The notes beneath the pieces are model-generated. The model saw nothing but the letters and a program-made list of their open reading frames with translations. It did no database searches and was not told the origin of the DNA. From positions 1 through 64,000 of the forward strand of contig DAOUJY010000132.1 in assembly GCA_034421995.1 (NCBI GenBank): a stretch of DNA of 64,000 nucleotides. The letters are read 5' to 3'. This DNA comes from Bin87 sp034421995 (lineage in GTDB: Bacteria > Chloroflexota > Dehalococcoidia > Lucifugimonadales > UBA3495). A program made the position numbers and the translations under genes. Each line of letters starts with the position of its first letter. Position 1 is the stretch's first letter. Positions 33,731-43,302 of the stretch are shown here, piece after piece.

Positions 33731-36161
33731 CGCCGGCCGGCTCCGGCGGGTCGCCCTTCCACTTGCAAACGGTGCAGGTGGCCTGTCCCCGGGCCGCAGT
33801 CACCAGCATACCGTCGCACTGCGGGCAGGGTATCGGCAGCGGCTCAGTGTTGACGAGGAAATCGCAGTCGGGGTAGTTAGCGCAACCCCAGAAGGGACGG
33901 CCCGATTTTCTGGCCCGCCGCTCCACCAGGTCACCGCCGCACTTGGGGCAGGGCACTTCGCTCTTCTTGACGATGTTGCGCCGGTTGTCGCAAGGATTCT
34001 CCGGAGCGTTGTAGCCGGTACAGGCCAGGAAGCGTCCGTATCGCCCGGTCTTGATGACCATGGGCCGCTCGCACCTTTCGCAAACCTCATCGGTCGGCTC
34101 GTCCGGCGGCCGCTCTCCGGTGTCGCGCAGGTTTCTGGTGTTCTTACATTCGGGATAGCCCGAGCAGCCCAGAAAACGACCAAAGCGGTTCATCTTCATT
34201 TCCATGGGCCGGCCGCACTTTTCGCAAGACGGAGTGAATTCCTCCTTCGTATCGGTCACGGTCTTGTGGAACGGCTCGTAAAACTCCCGGAGCATGGGGA
34301 CCCAATCCTGCTCGCCCTGGGCCACGTCGTCCAGGTCTTCCTCCATTTTCGCGGTGAACTCAAAATCCATGATTTCGGTGAACCGCTCGGTGAGGAGGTC
34401 GGTCACGGTGCAGCCCAGTTCCGTAGGCGCCAGGCGGCGCTGCTCTCGTTCCACGTATTCGCGCTCGATCAACGTGGCAATGGTGGGAGCGTAGGTGCTG
34501 GGACGGCCAATGCCCTTCTCCTCCATCTCCCTGATGAGGGTAGCTTCCGTGAAACGGGGCGGTGGCTGGGTGAAATGTTGGTTGGCCTCCAGTTTGTTAT
34601 TGATCAGGCCATCGCCGGTCGCCAATTCGGGCAGGGCGTTCTCTTCGCCATCGCCGGCATCGTCCCGGCCCTCCCGGTAAACGGCGCGGAACCCGGCAAA
34701 TTTGAGAACCGATCCGGTGGCCCGGAAACGGAACACGCTGTCCGAGGGAGCGGCGCATTGAGCGTCAATTTCCACCGTGGTCGCTTCCAGCAGAGCGTCG
34801 GCCATCTGGCTGGCCACCATACGCTCCCAAATCAGGGTGTACAATCGGAGCTGGTCCCGATCCAGATAGGAGGCCACGACCTGCGGCGTGCGTGCGATGG
34901 AGGTAGGACGGATGGCCTCGTGGGCTTCCTGGGCGTTCTTGCTGCGGCGACGGTGCGCCCTGGGCTTGTCCGGCACGTATTCCTTGCCGTAGCGCTGGCG
35001 GATGTAGTCCCGCGTCTCGCGCACCGCAGAGTCGGCGACATTGACGCTGTCGGTACGCATATAGGTAATCAGGCCCACCGAGCCTTCGTTTCCGATATTC
35101 AGGCCCTCGTACAACTGCTGCGCCACCGCCATGGTGCGCTGGGCGGTGAACCGGAGCTTGCGCCCCGCATCCTGTTGCAAGGTGCTGGTGATAAAGGGGG
35201 GCGCCGGCCGCTGGCGGCGTGGTTTCTTCTCCACGCTGTCCACGGAATACGCGGCTCCCTGCAACTCGGCTTCCAGGCTCCGCGCGGAATCCTCGTCGCC
35301 GATGGTCAGTTTGCGCGACCCTTTCCTGGAATGCAGGGTGGCCGAAAACAGGTTGGGTCGGTCGGTCGGGTCAGTGTCCTTGTGCAGCTCGGCTTCCAGG
35401 GACCACCATTCCTGGGGCACGAAGGCGGCGATGGCCCGCTCACGCTCCACAATCATCCGCAGGGCGACGGATTGCACCCGGCCGGCCGACAACCCCAGCT
35501 TCACCCGCAGCCAGAGCAGCGGGCTGATCTCATACCCCACCAGCCGGTCCAGGATGCGACGGGCCTGCTGGGCGTTGACCAACTGCATATCGATTTCGCG
35601 GGGATGATCGAAAGCGTCCTCAACGGCCTGCTTGGTGATCTCGTGAAAGACCACCCGTTTGGGCGGGCGCTCGAACTTGTCCCAGCCGGCCGCCGCCTGC
35701 AGATGCCAGGAGATGGCTTCGCCTTCCCGGTCCGGGTCGGTGGCCAGGAAGATGTCGGAGGCCTGGGCGCCGGCTTCCTTCAGGCCCTTGACCAAATCGC
35801 GCTTGTCGCTCAGGGTCAGATACTTGGGCGCGAATTCTGCTTCGGTATCGACGCCCAAGGTTGACTTGGGCAAGTCGCGCACGTGGCCCATGGACGCGGT
35901 CACCACGTATTTGTTGCCCAGGATCTGCCCGACGGTGCGGGCTTTGGCCGGAGATTCGACAATCACCAGCCGTTTGCCTCGGGTCGAGGGCATCCCCAGG
36001 GCTCGTCGCGCCGCGCTGGAGGCTCGGCTCCCGGTGGCCCGCGGCTTGGCAGCCCCTTTGTCGCCTCCGGTTCTGCCGCCGGATTTGGCGGTTCCGTTGC
36101 TACGGCGGGCCGTTGACGAGGATTTCTTAACGGTATTTTTGGTACCCGTCTTGGGTGGCAT
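33687..36161 (-). CDS. topA: DNA topoisomerase I (type IA)
   Basis: An 824-aa topoisomerase relaxing negative supercoils. An Arg/Lys/Ser-rich extension of about 60 residues precedes the TOPRIM domain ('KRLVIVESPAKARTVGQILGNKYVVTASMGHVRDLPKS', 'FLATDPDREGEAISWHL'). Catalytic Tyr in 'GLITYMRTDSVNV'. The C-terminus has four Cys4 zinc ribbons ('CEKCGRPMEMKMNRFGRFLGCSGYPECKN', then similar units starting CERC, CPKC and CPQC). Located between dprA and the Xer recombinase, all in one direction. Confidence 0.97.
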   Translation of the reverse strand: MPPKTGTKNTVKKSSSTARRSNGTAKSGGRTGGDKGAAKPRATGSRASSAARRALGMPSTRGKRLVIVESPAKARTVGQILGNKYVVTASMGHVRDLPKSTLGVDTEAEFAPKYLTLSDKRDLVKGLKEAGAQASDIFLATDPDREGEAISWHLQAAAGWDKFERPPKRVVFHEITKQAVEDAFDHPREIDMQLVNAQQARRILDRLVGYEISPLLWLRVKLGLSAGRVQSVALRMIVERERAIAAFVPQEWWSLEAELHKDTDPTDRPNLFSATLHSRKGSRKLTIGDEDSARSLEAELQGAAYSVDSVEKKPRRQRPAPPFITSTLQQDAGRKLRFTAQRTMAVAQQLYEGLNIGNEGSVGLITYMRTDSVNVADSAVRETRDYIRQRYGKEYVPDKPRAHRRRSKNAQEAHEAIRPTSIARTPQVVASYLDRDQLRLYTLIWERMVASQMADALLEATTVEIDAQCAAPSDSVFRFRATGSVLKFAGFRAVYREGRDDAGDGEENALPELATGDGLINNKLEANQHFTQPPPRFTEATLIREMEEKGIGRPSTYAPTIATLIEREYVEREQRRLAPTELGCTVTDLLTERFTEIMDFEFTAKMEEDLDDVAQGEQDWVPMLREFYEPFHKTVTDTKEEFTPSCEKCGRPMEMKMNRFGRFLGCSGYPECKNTRNLRDTGERPPDEPTDEVCERCERPMVIKTGRYGRFLACTGYNAPENPCDNRRNIVKKSEVPCPKCGGDLVERRARKSGRPFWGCANYPDCDFLVNTEPLPIPCPQCDGMLVTAARGQATCTVCKWKGDPPEPAGDAAPSEAELASVGD

Positions 36162-36181
36162 CGATCAGGTTTGTCTCCAAT

Positions 36182-37393
36182 TCAGCCGGACAACCGGTAG
36201 TGCATTGTGCCCACCGGTTGCACCAGGCCCTTCAGTTCCAGCATCGTCAGCAGGCTGCTCACCTGCGTGATAGGCATAGCGCTGACCCGCACGAGGTCGT
36301 CAATATGAATGGGATCCCTCGTCACGTGCCGCAGCAGGTCTGCCTCTTCGGGGTCGGCGCTTTCCACGCTGACCGGTTCCCATTGTACCGGGTTGTTGGG
36401 CACAACGCCCGACGTCGGGCCAAACCCATTGCCGGCAATATCGTCCAGGGTATTCGACGTTGGCCCGGTTCCATCGAGCTCCAGTGGGATCTGCCGCTCG
36501 GCGGCGTCCAGTCCGATTTCTACCAGAATATCGCCGACGTTGCTCACCAACTTGGCCCCCTCGCGGATAAGACGGTTGGTGAGCCTGCTGGTTTCCGAAT
36601 AGATACTGCCCGGCACGCAGAAAATCTCCCGGTTCTGCTCCAGAGCATGATACACTGTCCACCGGGTACCGCTGGTTTCGCCGGCCTCGGTGATCAGGGT
36701 GCCCAAAGTCATACCGCTGATGATGCGATTGCGTCGGGGAAAGTTGGAGGCCTCGGGCCTGACGCCCAGGGCAAACTCGCTGACTACGGCCCCACCTTCG
36801 GCAACGATGCGCTCGGCAAGCCGCAAGTTTTCCCGGGGATACACCGTATCCAACCCATTGCCCAGCACGGCGACCGTCCGGCCGCCGGCGTCGAGGGTAG
36901 ATTTGTGCGCCCGCGAGTCGATGCCCAGGGCCAGCCCGCTGACCACCGTGATACCCTGGCTGGCTAGCGCGGCGCACAGGTCGGCAGTAACCCGGTATCC
37001 GTAATCGGTGGGCCGCCTGGTGCCCACCACCGCCACAGCTGGTTCCTCTTCCGGCGGCAGAGAACCGCGCACATATAGCACGGGGGGAGCGTCAGGGATT
37101 TGCCTCAAGCGCTCTGGATACCTGTGATCATGCCAAGTCAGGGCGTCCACGCCGGCGTTGGCCAGCCGCTCCGTCTCGCGCTCTGGAACGACGGATTGGC
37201 GCGCCTCCGTTATTGCCTGGGCCACTGCGCTCCCAACACCAGCGGCACGCAGGTCCCGCATAGGCGCACCCCACGCCCGTTCCATGTCCCCGCCAAAATG
37301 CGCTTCCAACAACCGGAAACGGGCGGCGCCCAGTCGCGGGACCTGGCTCAACGCGATCCAATGTCCCAAAGTGTCGGTGACCACAGTATTCAT
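36182..37393 (-). CDS. dprA: DNA processing protein DprA (Smf)
   Basis: A 403-aa DprA that loads RecA on incoming single-stranded DNA. N-terminal helix-hairpin-helix-like region ('LSQVPRLGAARFRLLEAHFGG'), then the Rossmann domain: 'VAVVGTRRPTDYGYRVTADLCAALASQGITVVSGLALGIDSRAHK', 'GNGLDTVYPRENLRLAERI', 'PRRNRIISGMTLGTLITEAGETSGTRWTVYHALEQNREIFCVPGSI'. A C-terminal winged helix ('IHIDDLVRVSAMPITQVSSLLTMLELKGLVQPV') completes it. It is the first gene of a long operon. It implies natural transformation ability, though no other competence genes are here. Confidence 0.96.
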   Translation of the reverse strand: MNTVVTDTLGHWIALSQVPRLGAARFRLLEAHFGGDMERAWGAPMRDLRAAGVGSAVAQAITEARQSVVPERETERLANAGVDALTWHDHRYPERLRQIPDAPPVLYVRGSLPPEEEPAVAVVGTRRPTDYGYRVTADLCAALASQGITVVSGLALGIDSRAHKSTLDAGGRTVAVLGNGLDTVYPRENLRLAERIVAEGGAVVSEFALGVRPEASNFPRRNRIISGMTLGTLITEAGETSGTRWTVYHALEQNREIFCVPGSIYSETSRLTNRLIREGAKLVSNVGDILVEIGLDAAERQIPLELDGTGPTSNTLDDIAGNGFGPTSGVVPNNPVQWEPVSVESADPEEADLLRHVTRDPIHIDDLVRVSAMPITQVSSLLTMLELKGLVQPVGTMHYRLSG

Positions 37394-37555
37394 GGCCGCG
37401 ATTCTAACATAGGCGCAATTTTTGCAACAACGACCAAACGTCAGTCCTGAGACGGACTCCTAAATCCGACCACCACAGCCTGATGCCGTATAATAGCGCC
37501 AGCCTGCGCTCTTCTAAACTTGGGCCAGCGTTGCCCGCCATTGTTGAGGCTGACG

Positions 37556-38125
37556 ATGACCACCACCAGACCAAGGTTGATGACCGCCGACGAGTTTCTG
37601 GAAATGGAGCCGGTCCCCGGCAAACGTTACGAGCTGATCCGCGGCGTCCTCACGGAGAAAACAGTGGGTACTGGGCACCCTCACGCCATAACCGTATTCC
37701 GAACCAGTGGCATCATGTTCCAGTACACCGAGGCTACCGGCTATGGCGAAGCCATGACCGGCGAACCCGGCTATCGGCTGGAACAGGATCCGGACACGGT
37801 GCGCTGTCCCGACATCGCCTGGTTCGCTCCCGGACGCATCCCACCCGGAACATCCGGCTTTCCCGACCTCACTCCCGACCTGTGTATTGAGGTAGCCTCC
37901 CCCAGCAATTCCCGCGCCGACCGCTTACTGTCCGACAAGGCCCAAATGTGGCTCGATTTCGGCGCCCGTGAAGTCTGGGTTCCCAACCCTGAAGCGACCA
38001 CGCTGACGCGCTACCGACCCGGCCAACCTCCCGAAGTGTTGAACGGGGACGATATATTGGACGGCGGCGAGTTGCTGCCCGGGTTCAGCGTTGCCGTATG
38101 GCAGCTTTTCCGCCGTTCGCGGTAG
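37556..38125 (+). CDS. Uma2 family (DUF820) PD-(D/E)XK nuclease-like protein, second copy
   Basis: A 189-aa Uma2 paralogue of the gene at 9531-10100. The ATG at 37556 has GAGG upstream. 'TADEFLEMEPVPGKRYELIRGVLTEK', 'CPDIAWF', 'TPDLCIEVASPSNSR' and 'DKAQMWLDFGAREVWVPNPEATTLTRY' carry the same active-site residues; it ends 'LPGFSVAVWQLFRRS'. It starts divergently from dprA. Function of the family is not settled. Confidence 0.9.
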   Translation: MTTTRPRLMTADEFLEMEPVPGKRYELIRGVLTEKTVGTGHPHAITVFRTSGIMFQYTEATGYGEAMTGEPGYRLEQDPDTVRCPDIAWFAPGRIPPGTSGFPDLTPDLCIEVASPSNSRADRLLSDKAQMWLDFGAREVWVPNPEATTLTRYRPGQPPEVLNGDDILDGGELLPGFSVAVWQLFRRSR

Positions 38126-38225
38126 GTGGTCGGAGCAGTCCAGGATCCCGGATATTTGTTGCCTGCCACAACGTCGGCGGCTAGTATTACGCCAACCTAA
38201 ACTCCATAAGCGCACGGAGGTACTG

Positions 38226-39770
38226 ATGCGGTACGATTACATCGTGGTTGGCGCCGGCTCCGCCGGATCCACCATTGCCACGCGCCTTTCCGAAGATTCC
38301 AACAAGAGCGTCCTGCTGCTGGAAGCCGGCCCCGACTATCCTGATTTCAACCACTTGCCCGATGACCTGAAGCTGGGGAACAACGTCTTTTTCTCCGCCT
38401 ACGGTCCCCACAGCTGGGCATACAGCGCGCGGGTCACCGCGCAGCAGACGGATCTGGTGATCCCTCGGGGCAAGGCAACCGGCGGCTCTTCGGCCATCAA
38501 TGGCCAAGTGCTGTATCGGGGGATACCCGAGGACTACGACCGCTGGGCCGAGTGGGGCAACGACGAGTGGGGTTACACCAACGTCCTGCCCTTCTTCCGC
38601 CGCATGGAGAACGACCACGATTTCCAGGACGACTGGCACGGCACCGACGGCCCCATTCCGGTGCGCCGTTATCGCCCCGACGAGTGGCTGCCCCATTCCA
38701 ATGCCTTCAAGGACGCCTGTATCGCCCTGGGTTTCCGTGACGACCCCGACCAGAATCATCCCGAATCCACCGGCGTCTCTCCCCGCGCCCGCAACACGCT
38801 GGAGGGCGTCCGCATCAGCACCGCGCTGGCCTACCTGAACCTGGCGCGACATCGCTTGAATCTAAGCATCCGGGCCAATGTGCAGGCGTGCCGGGTCGTT
38901 TTTCACGGCAATCGCGCCGTGGGCGTGGAGGTGGAAAGCGGCGGCGAGCGTTTCATTGTGGAGGGCGACCAGATAATCGTCAGCAGCGGCGCCATCGCTT
39001 CGCCCCAGCTGCTCCTCCTCTCCGGCGTCGGTCCGGCCGACCACCTGCGCGAGGTGGGGATACCGGTGGTGCATGAGCTGCCGGGCGTGGGCCAGAACCT
39101 GCGCGATCATCCCTCCGCGTGCGTCCTGTTCCGCGCCGCCGGAGACCGTCCCGACGTGCAGGCCGCCGCCATCCAGGTGGGCCTGCGCTACACGGTGCAG
39201 GATTCGTACCTCCGCAACGATATGCAGATTTCGCCTCTGCTGATGACTTCCGAGCATCGTCCGGCCCAGGTGGTCATCAACGACGACGAAAACTACATCG
39301 GCATCAGCGCCAGCCTGCAACTGGCCCTGGGCAAGGGCGAACTCCGGCTCAAGTCCAACGACCCGCTGGAGTATCCGTACCTGGACTACAACTACTACCA
39401 GGAACCCTTCGACCTGGAGCGGATGCGCAAGGCGATTCGCACTTGCGTGGAAATCGGTGAGCATCCATCCTACCGGGAAATCCTGCTGGAGCGGGTAAAT
39501 CCGGTGGACGCGGAACTGGCTTCTGACGCGGCGCTGGACGACTGGCTGATGGCCAACTCCGGCACGTCGCACCACGTGTCCGGCACCTGCAAGATGGGGC
39601 CGGCCAGCGACGAGATGGCGGTGGTGGACCAGCAGGGCAAGATCCACGGGCTGGAGAACGTCCGCGTCGCCGACGCGTCCATCATGCCCGACTGCATCCG
39701 CGCCAACACAAACGCCACCACCATCATGATCGGCGAGAAGGTCGCCGACTACATTCGCACCGGCAGGTAA
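38226..39770 (+). CDS. GMC family FAD oxidoreductase
   Basis: A 514-aa glucose-methanol-choline oxidoreductase. The ATG at 38226 follows CGGAGG. Dinucleotide fold 'YDYIVVGAGSAGSTIATRLSED' (residues 4-24), 'SVLLLEAGPDYPD', 'PRGKATGGSSAINGQVLYRGIPEDYDRWAEWGN' (GMC signature 1), 'IVSSGAIASPQLLLLSGVGPADHL' (signature 2), and the C-terminal active-site pair 'NSGTSHHVSGTCKMG' with the catalytic His, then 'NVRVADASIMPDCIRANTNATTIMIGEKVADYI'. It likely oxidises an alcohol or aldehyde; no signal peptide. Confidence 0.94.
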   Translation: MRYDYIVVGAGSAGSTIATRLSEDSNKSVLLLEAGPDYPDFNHLPDDLKLGNNVFFSAYGPHSWAYSARVTAQQTDLVIPRGKATGGSSAINGQVLYRGIPEDYDRWAEWGNDEWGYTNVLPFFRRMENDHDFQDDWHGTDGPIPVRRYRPDEWLPHSNAFKDACIALGFRDDPDQNHPESTGVSPRARNTLEGVRISTALAYLNLARHRLNLSIRANVQACRVVFHGNRAVGVEVESGGERFIVEGDQIIVSSGAIASPQLLLLSGVGPADHLREVGIPVVHELPGVGQNLRDHPSACVLFRAAGDRPDVQAAAIQVGLRYTVQDSYLRNDMQISPLLMTSEHRPAQVVINDDENYIGISASLQLALGKGELRLKSNDPLEYPYLDYNYYQEPFDLERMRKAIRTCVEIGEHPSYREILLERVNPVDAELASDAALDDWLMANSGTSHHVSGTCKMGPASDEMAVVDQQGKIHGLENVRVADASIMPDCIRANTNATTIMIGEKVADYIRTGR

Positions 39771-39781
39771 TAAGGCGTGTT

Positions 39782-39809
39782 GTAGGGGCGAATGATTATT
39801 CGCCCCTAC
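39782..39809. repeat. 28-bp palindromic repeat, family B copy 2
   Basis: GTAGGGGCGAAT...ATTCGCCCCTAC between two convergent genes (ends 39770 and 39820). As a long hairpin it could terminate both transcripts. Confidence 0.9.
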
Positions 39810-39819
39810 CTTGGTCCGG

Positions 39820-40737
39820 TCAGATCATACGCGGCACCGGCACCCCCGGTATATTCACCCGCACCCGGCACAACTCGTGGAAGGTTGTGATGTACAGCGT
39901 GCGCCAGTCGCCGCCGCCGAAACCGACGTTGGTGGCGCGTCGTCCTTCGCCCAGGGCAATAGTGCCCAGGTGCCGTCCGTCGGGCGAGATGATCCACACG
40001 CCGCCGGGGCCGGTGCTGTAGAGATTGCCCTCCAAGTCGCACTTCATACCGTCGGGCACACCGCCGCGTTCGTCGTTCACCACACAGAACAGCCGGCCGT
40101 TCTCGATGCCGCCGTCGGGCCGCACGTCCCACGCTTTGATGAGGCCGACACGGGAATCGTTGATGTAAAGGATGCTCTCACCAGGCGAAAAGCACAGCCC
40201 GTTGGGGCCGACGTAATCGTCAACCAGCAGGGCGATGTCGCTGAGGTCCGGTGAAACGCGGTACACGCCCGCGTACCCCAACTCCATCCCGGGGTAGGTG
40301 TCCCGGTAGGGGTCGGTGAAATAGATCGCCCCGTCGGACTTGACGACGAGATCGTTGGGACGGTTGAGCCGCTTGCCCTGGTAACTGTCCGCCACGACGG
40401 TAATGCTGTCGTCGGCTTCCCGGCGGGTGACCCGCCGGGCGGCGTGTTCGCAGGCCAGGAGACGGCCCTGGGGGTCGCGGGTCAGCCCGTTGGCTTCGTT
40501 GGTCTCCGTGTGGAAAACGGACAAGCCGTCGGCGTCGTTGTAGCGCATCCGGCGGTTCTGGCCGATGTCGCTGAACAGCAGGTAGCCACCCTCCTGCCAC
40601 CACACCGGCCCCTCCGCCGGCCACCAGGGCACGCCCAGCGCCGAGCCGTCACCGCCGAAGCCGCTGGCCAGCCATTCCACTTCCTGGTCCAGGTCCAGGA
40701 TTCGATCCAATCGCGGCGCGATTTGCTCAATTGGCAT
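39820..40737 (-). CDS. SMP-30/gluconolactonase/LRE family protein
   Basis: A 305-aa six-bladed beta-propeller lactonase or hydrolase. Metal ligands are visible: Glu in 'PAEGPVWWQEGGYLLFSD', Asn in 'KRLNRPNDLVVKSDGAIYFTDP' and in 'DYVGPNGLCFSPGESILYINDS', and Asp in 'GVPDGMKCDLEGNLYSTGPGGV'. It may open sugar lactones. Part of a leftward run with GH15; a family A repeat lies between the two. Confidence 0.92.
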   Translation of the reverse strand: MPIEQIAPRLDRILDLDQEVEWLASGFGGDGSALGVPWWPAEGPVWWQEGGYLLFSDIGQNRRMRYNDADGLSVFHTETNEANGLTRDPQGRLLACEHAARRVTRREADDSITVVADSYQGKRLNRPNDLVVKSDGAIYFTDPYRDTYPGMELGYAGVYRVSPDLSDIALLVDDYVGPNGLCFSPGESILYINDSRVGLIKAWDVRPDGGIENGRLFCVVNDERGGVPDGMKCDLEGNLYSTGPGGVWIISPDGRHLGTIALGEGRRATNVGFGGGDWRTLYITTFHELCRVRVNIPGVPVPRMI

Positions 40738-40756
40738 TTTTCCTCCCTATTAACTC

Positions 40757-40783
40757 TGGATTCCGGCTTTCGCCGGAATGACG
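40757..40783 (+). repeat. short palindromic repeat, family A (solo arm)
   Basis: TGGATTCCGGC-TTTC-GCCGGAATGACG in the gap between the SMP-30 and GH15 genes. It matches an arm of the MITE at 50428-50580. Confidence 0.85.
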
Positions 40784-40800
40784 AGAAACGTCAACACGCC

Positions 40801-42642
40801 CTAGCGGATACCCGACAACGCCCGGTCCAAATTGAACGCGGAACTGATCAGGGCCAGGTGGGTGAAAGCCTGCGGAAAATTGCCCAAGCCCTCACCGCTG
40901 GGGCCGGTTTCTTCCGCGTACAGGCCCAGGTGGTTGGCGTAGCCCAGCATCTTCTCGAACATCAGGCGGGCCTGGTCGAGCCGGCGCGGGTCTCCCCAGC
41001 CGGCGCGGGTCAGCGCCTCCACCAGCCAGAAGGTGCACATATTGAACGTTCCCTCATGGCCGGTCAGCCCATCCGAAAACTGATCGGGATTGTAGCGGTA
41101 CACCAGGCTGTCGGACACCAGACCGCCCTGCTGGGGGCTGCGATTGATGGCGTCAATGGTGCTCAACATCCGGGGGTCCGTTGGCGACATGAAGAATACC
41201 AGCGGCATGATGAGCGTGGAGGCGTCCAGCGAATCACTGCCATAGTGCTGGACAAACGCCTGGCGCTCATGGTTCCAGCCGTGGGCCTGGATGTCTTCGT
41301 AAATCGCGTCGCGGGTGGCAATCCACTTTGTACGCTCCGAAGGGAACGAGCGCGACTCGGCCAACTTGAGGGCCCGGTCCAGCATCACCCAGCACATCAG
41401 CTTGGAATAAACGAACTGCTGCCGTCCGCCCCGGGTTTCCCAGATACCTTCGTCGGCCAGCGTCCAGTTGTCGCACACCCAGTTGGTCATTTGCCGCAGC
41501 TTGGTCCAGAAATCAAAGGAGATGGGCTCGCCGTAACGGTTGAACAGATACACCGAATCCATCAGTTCGCCGTAAATATCCAGCTGCAACTGGTCGTGGG
41601 CGCCGTTGCCGATGCGAACCGGCTTGGAGCCGCGATAGCCGTCCAGATGGTCCAAGGTGAACTCATCCAACTGGCGGCGACCGTCAATGCCGTAAAGGAT
41701 CTGGATGTTGCGCCAGTCGTCGTCGAAGGGGTCAATCTGGGCCTCCAGCCAGTGCATGAACCGGCTGGCTTCATCGGTAAAGCCGATCCGCAGCAAGCCG
41801 TATAAAGTAAAAGCCGCATCACGAATCCAGGTGTACCGATAGTCCCAATTGCGCACGCCGCCCAACTCTTCCGGCAGGCTGCAAGTCGGCGCGGCGATGA
41901 TCGCTCCGGTGGGTTCGTAGGTCAGCAGCTTCAAGACCAGCGCCGACCGCTCGACCATCTCACGCCAGCGCCCGGTGTAGGTACACTGGGACAGCCAGTT
42001 CCGCCAGTAGGCCACCGTCTCCTCAAAGAGCGCGTCGCTTTCCGCCTCGGACGGTGGATGATAGTCGGAACTCTCATCGCCCATTACGCCGATGGAGATG
42101 GTGGTGGACTGTCCTTCGTTGAGCGCGAAAGCGCCCAGGACGCCGCTTTCGTGCTTTTCCAGGAGAACGCTGGTGGATAGCTGCAACCCCAGGTCTTCCG
42201 ATATGAACGCCGCGCCGTTGCTGTTGAGTTCGGTGCGGTGGCTGTCCCGGGCGTAATTGAACGCCGGGTAGCACTCCAGGATGAAGGGCACGACCCCGCG
42301 AACGCAGTTGACGCGACGAATCAATTCGGTGTGTTGGTGAGGGTGTTCGGCGGTTGCCACCGGCATGAAGTCGATTACTTCCGCCACGCCGTTCTCGGCC
42401 AGGAACCGGGTGACCAGAACGTTGGTGGCCGGCCAGTACACCTGCTTGTACACCGGCTGGTTATCGAGGAGAGGCGCGATTTTGAAATAACCGCCCTTGC
42501 GGTCGTCGAGAATCGCGCCGAACACGCTGGGGGAGTCAAAGTCAGGGCAACAGAACCAGTCCACCGACCCGTTCACGCCCACCAGCGCGCAGGTCCGCAT
42601 ATTGCCGACGATGCCGTAGTCCTCTATCGGCAGATATGCCAT
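40801..42642 (-). CDS. glycoside hydrolase family 15 protein (glucoamylase/trehalase-like)
   Basis: A 613-aa GH15 enzyme with an N-terminal beta domain ('MAYLPIEDYGIVGNMRTCALVGVNGSVDWFCCPDFDSPSVFGAILDDRKGGYFKI') and an alpha/alpha barrel ('NWDYRYTWIRDAAFTLYGLLRIGF', 'GIWETRGGRQQFVYSKLMCWVMLDRAL', 'DGLTGHEGTFNMCTFWLVEAL'). By family knowledge the two catalytic Glu lie in the last two blocks. The trehalase/glucoamylase subgroup acts on alpha-1,4 glucans, trehalose or similar; not secreted. Within a leftward cluster. Confidence 0.93.
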   Translation of the reverse strand: MAYLPIEDYGIVGNMRTCALVGVNGSVDWFCCPDFDSPSVFGAILDDRKGGYFKIAPLLDNQPVYKQVYWPATNVLVTRFLAENGVAEVIDFMPVATAEHPHQHTELIRRVNCVRGVVPFILECYPAFNYARDSHRTELNSNGAAFISEDLGLQLSTSVLLEKHESGVLGAFALNEGQSTTISIGVMGDESSDYHPPSEAESDALFEETVAYWRNWLSQCTYTGRWREMVERSALVLKLLTYEPTGAIIAAPTCSLPEELGGVRNWDYRYTWIRDAAFTLYGLLRIGFTDEASRFMHWLEAQIDPFDDDWRNIQILYGIDGRRQLDEFTLDHLDGYRGSKPVRIGNGAHDQLQLDIYGELMDSVYLFNRYGEPISFDFWTKLRQMTNWVCDNWTLADEGIWETRGGRQQFVYSKLMCWVMLDRALKLAESRSFPSERTKWIATRDAIYEDIQAHGWNHERQAFVQHYGSDSLDASTLIMPLVFFMSPTDPRMLSTIDAINRSPQQGGLVSDSLVYRYNPDQFSDGLTGHEGTFNMCTFWLVEALTRAGWGDPRRLDQARLMFEKMLGYANHLGLYAEETGPSGEGLGNFPQAFTHLALISSAFNLDRALSGIR

Positions 42643-42658
42643 GGTTCAAACCGCCGTA

Positions 42659-43273
42659 CTAGGTTGCGGGGGCTTCCAGAGACGCTACGCTGAACACCAC
42701 GCGGAACGGGTTGCAGTAAATCACCACGCTCTGCGCTTTGGCAAGGTCGAAATCGTCGGGAATTTCGTAATTCTGCGAGCCGACGTTGCCCTTCAGCTTG
42801 CCCAACTCAACGTACCCGGCATCCGCCAGGTCCGAATGACCTTCCGGGTTGGGCGCATCGGCCAGCAGCACCCGCAGGTCGGGGCCGTTGGTGACGCGGA
42901 ACTCGTCCAGCCGCAGGACCAGCTGGCCGCCACCGACGTCGTAAACGGTGGCGGAGCCGGAACCTTTGTGGAACGCGTCGGCGTCCTGGAACTGCCCGGT
43001 CAGCCGGGACTGCGGCTCGTCTTGACCGGCGGTCGCAGCGGCCATTTCGGGCATACTTTCCGCTACGGGGGTGCGCTCAATCTGAGCCGCCGCCGCCATC
43101 ACTTCCTCAACCTCTCCCATGGTCATGTTTTCGGGGATGACCGCCCGCGCCGCCAGGGGGAACTCCTCAGAGACCTCGGTATCCATCCACAGCGGGCTGA
43201 GCAGCCACCAGGCCAGCCAGGCGATGGGGACAATGGCAACTATGCCGACGCCGATCAGGACGTAACGCAACAT
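42659..43273 (-). CDS. DM13 domain protein, membrane-anchored
   Basis: A 204-aa protein. The ATG at 43273 has AGGTG upstream; a TTG extension is less likely. An N-terminal membrane helix 'YVLIGVGIVAIVPIAWLAWWLL' is followed by a linker and a DM13 domain from about residue 100 ('LTGQFQDADAFHKGSGSATVYDVGGGQLVLRLDEFRVTNGPDLRVLLADA' and 'KLKGNVGSQNYEIPDDFDLAKAQSVVIYCNPFRVVFSVA'). DM13 domains are predicted electron-transfer or heme-binding. It lies 16 bases before GH15. Confidence 0.9.
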   Translation of the reverse strand: MLRYVLIGVGIVAIVPIAWLAWWLLSPLWMDTEVSEEFPLAARAVIPENMTMGEVEEVMAAAAQIERTPVAESMPEMAAATAGQDEPQSRLTGQFQDADAFHKGSGSATVYDVGGGQLVLRLDEFRVTNGPDLRVLLADAPNPEGHSDLADAGYVELGKLKGNVGSQNYEIPDDFDLAKAQSVVIYCNPFRVVFSVASLEAPAT

Positions 43274-43302
43274 GGCAGCACCTATGATTCGGGCGAACAA
43301 GG

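Noticed and set aside
33576..35864. 762-residue plus-strand frame
   Set aside because: Opposite topA; Gly/Arg/Val-rich translation without motifs.
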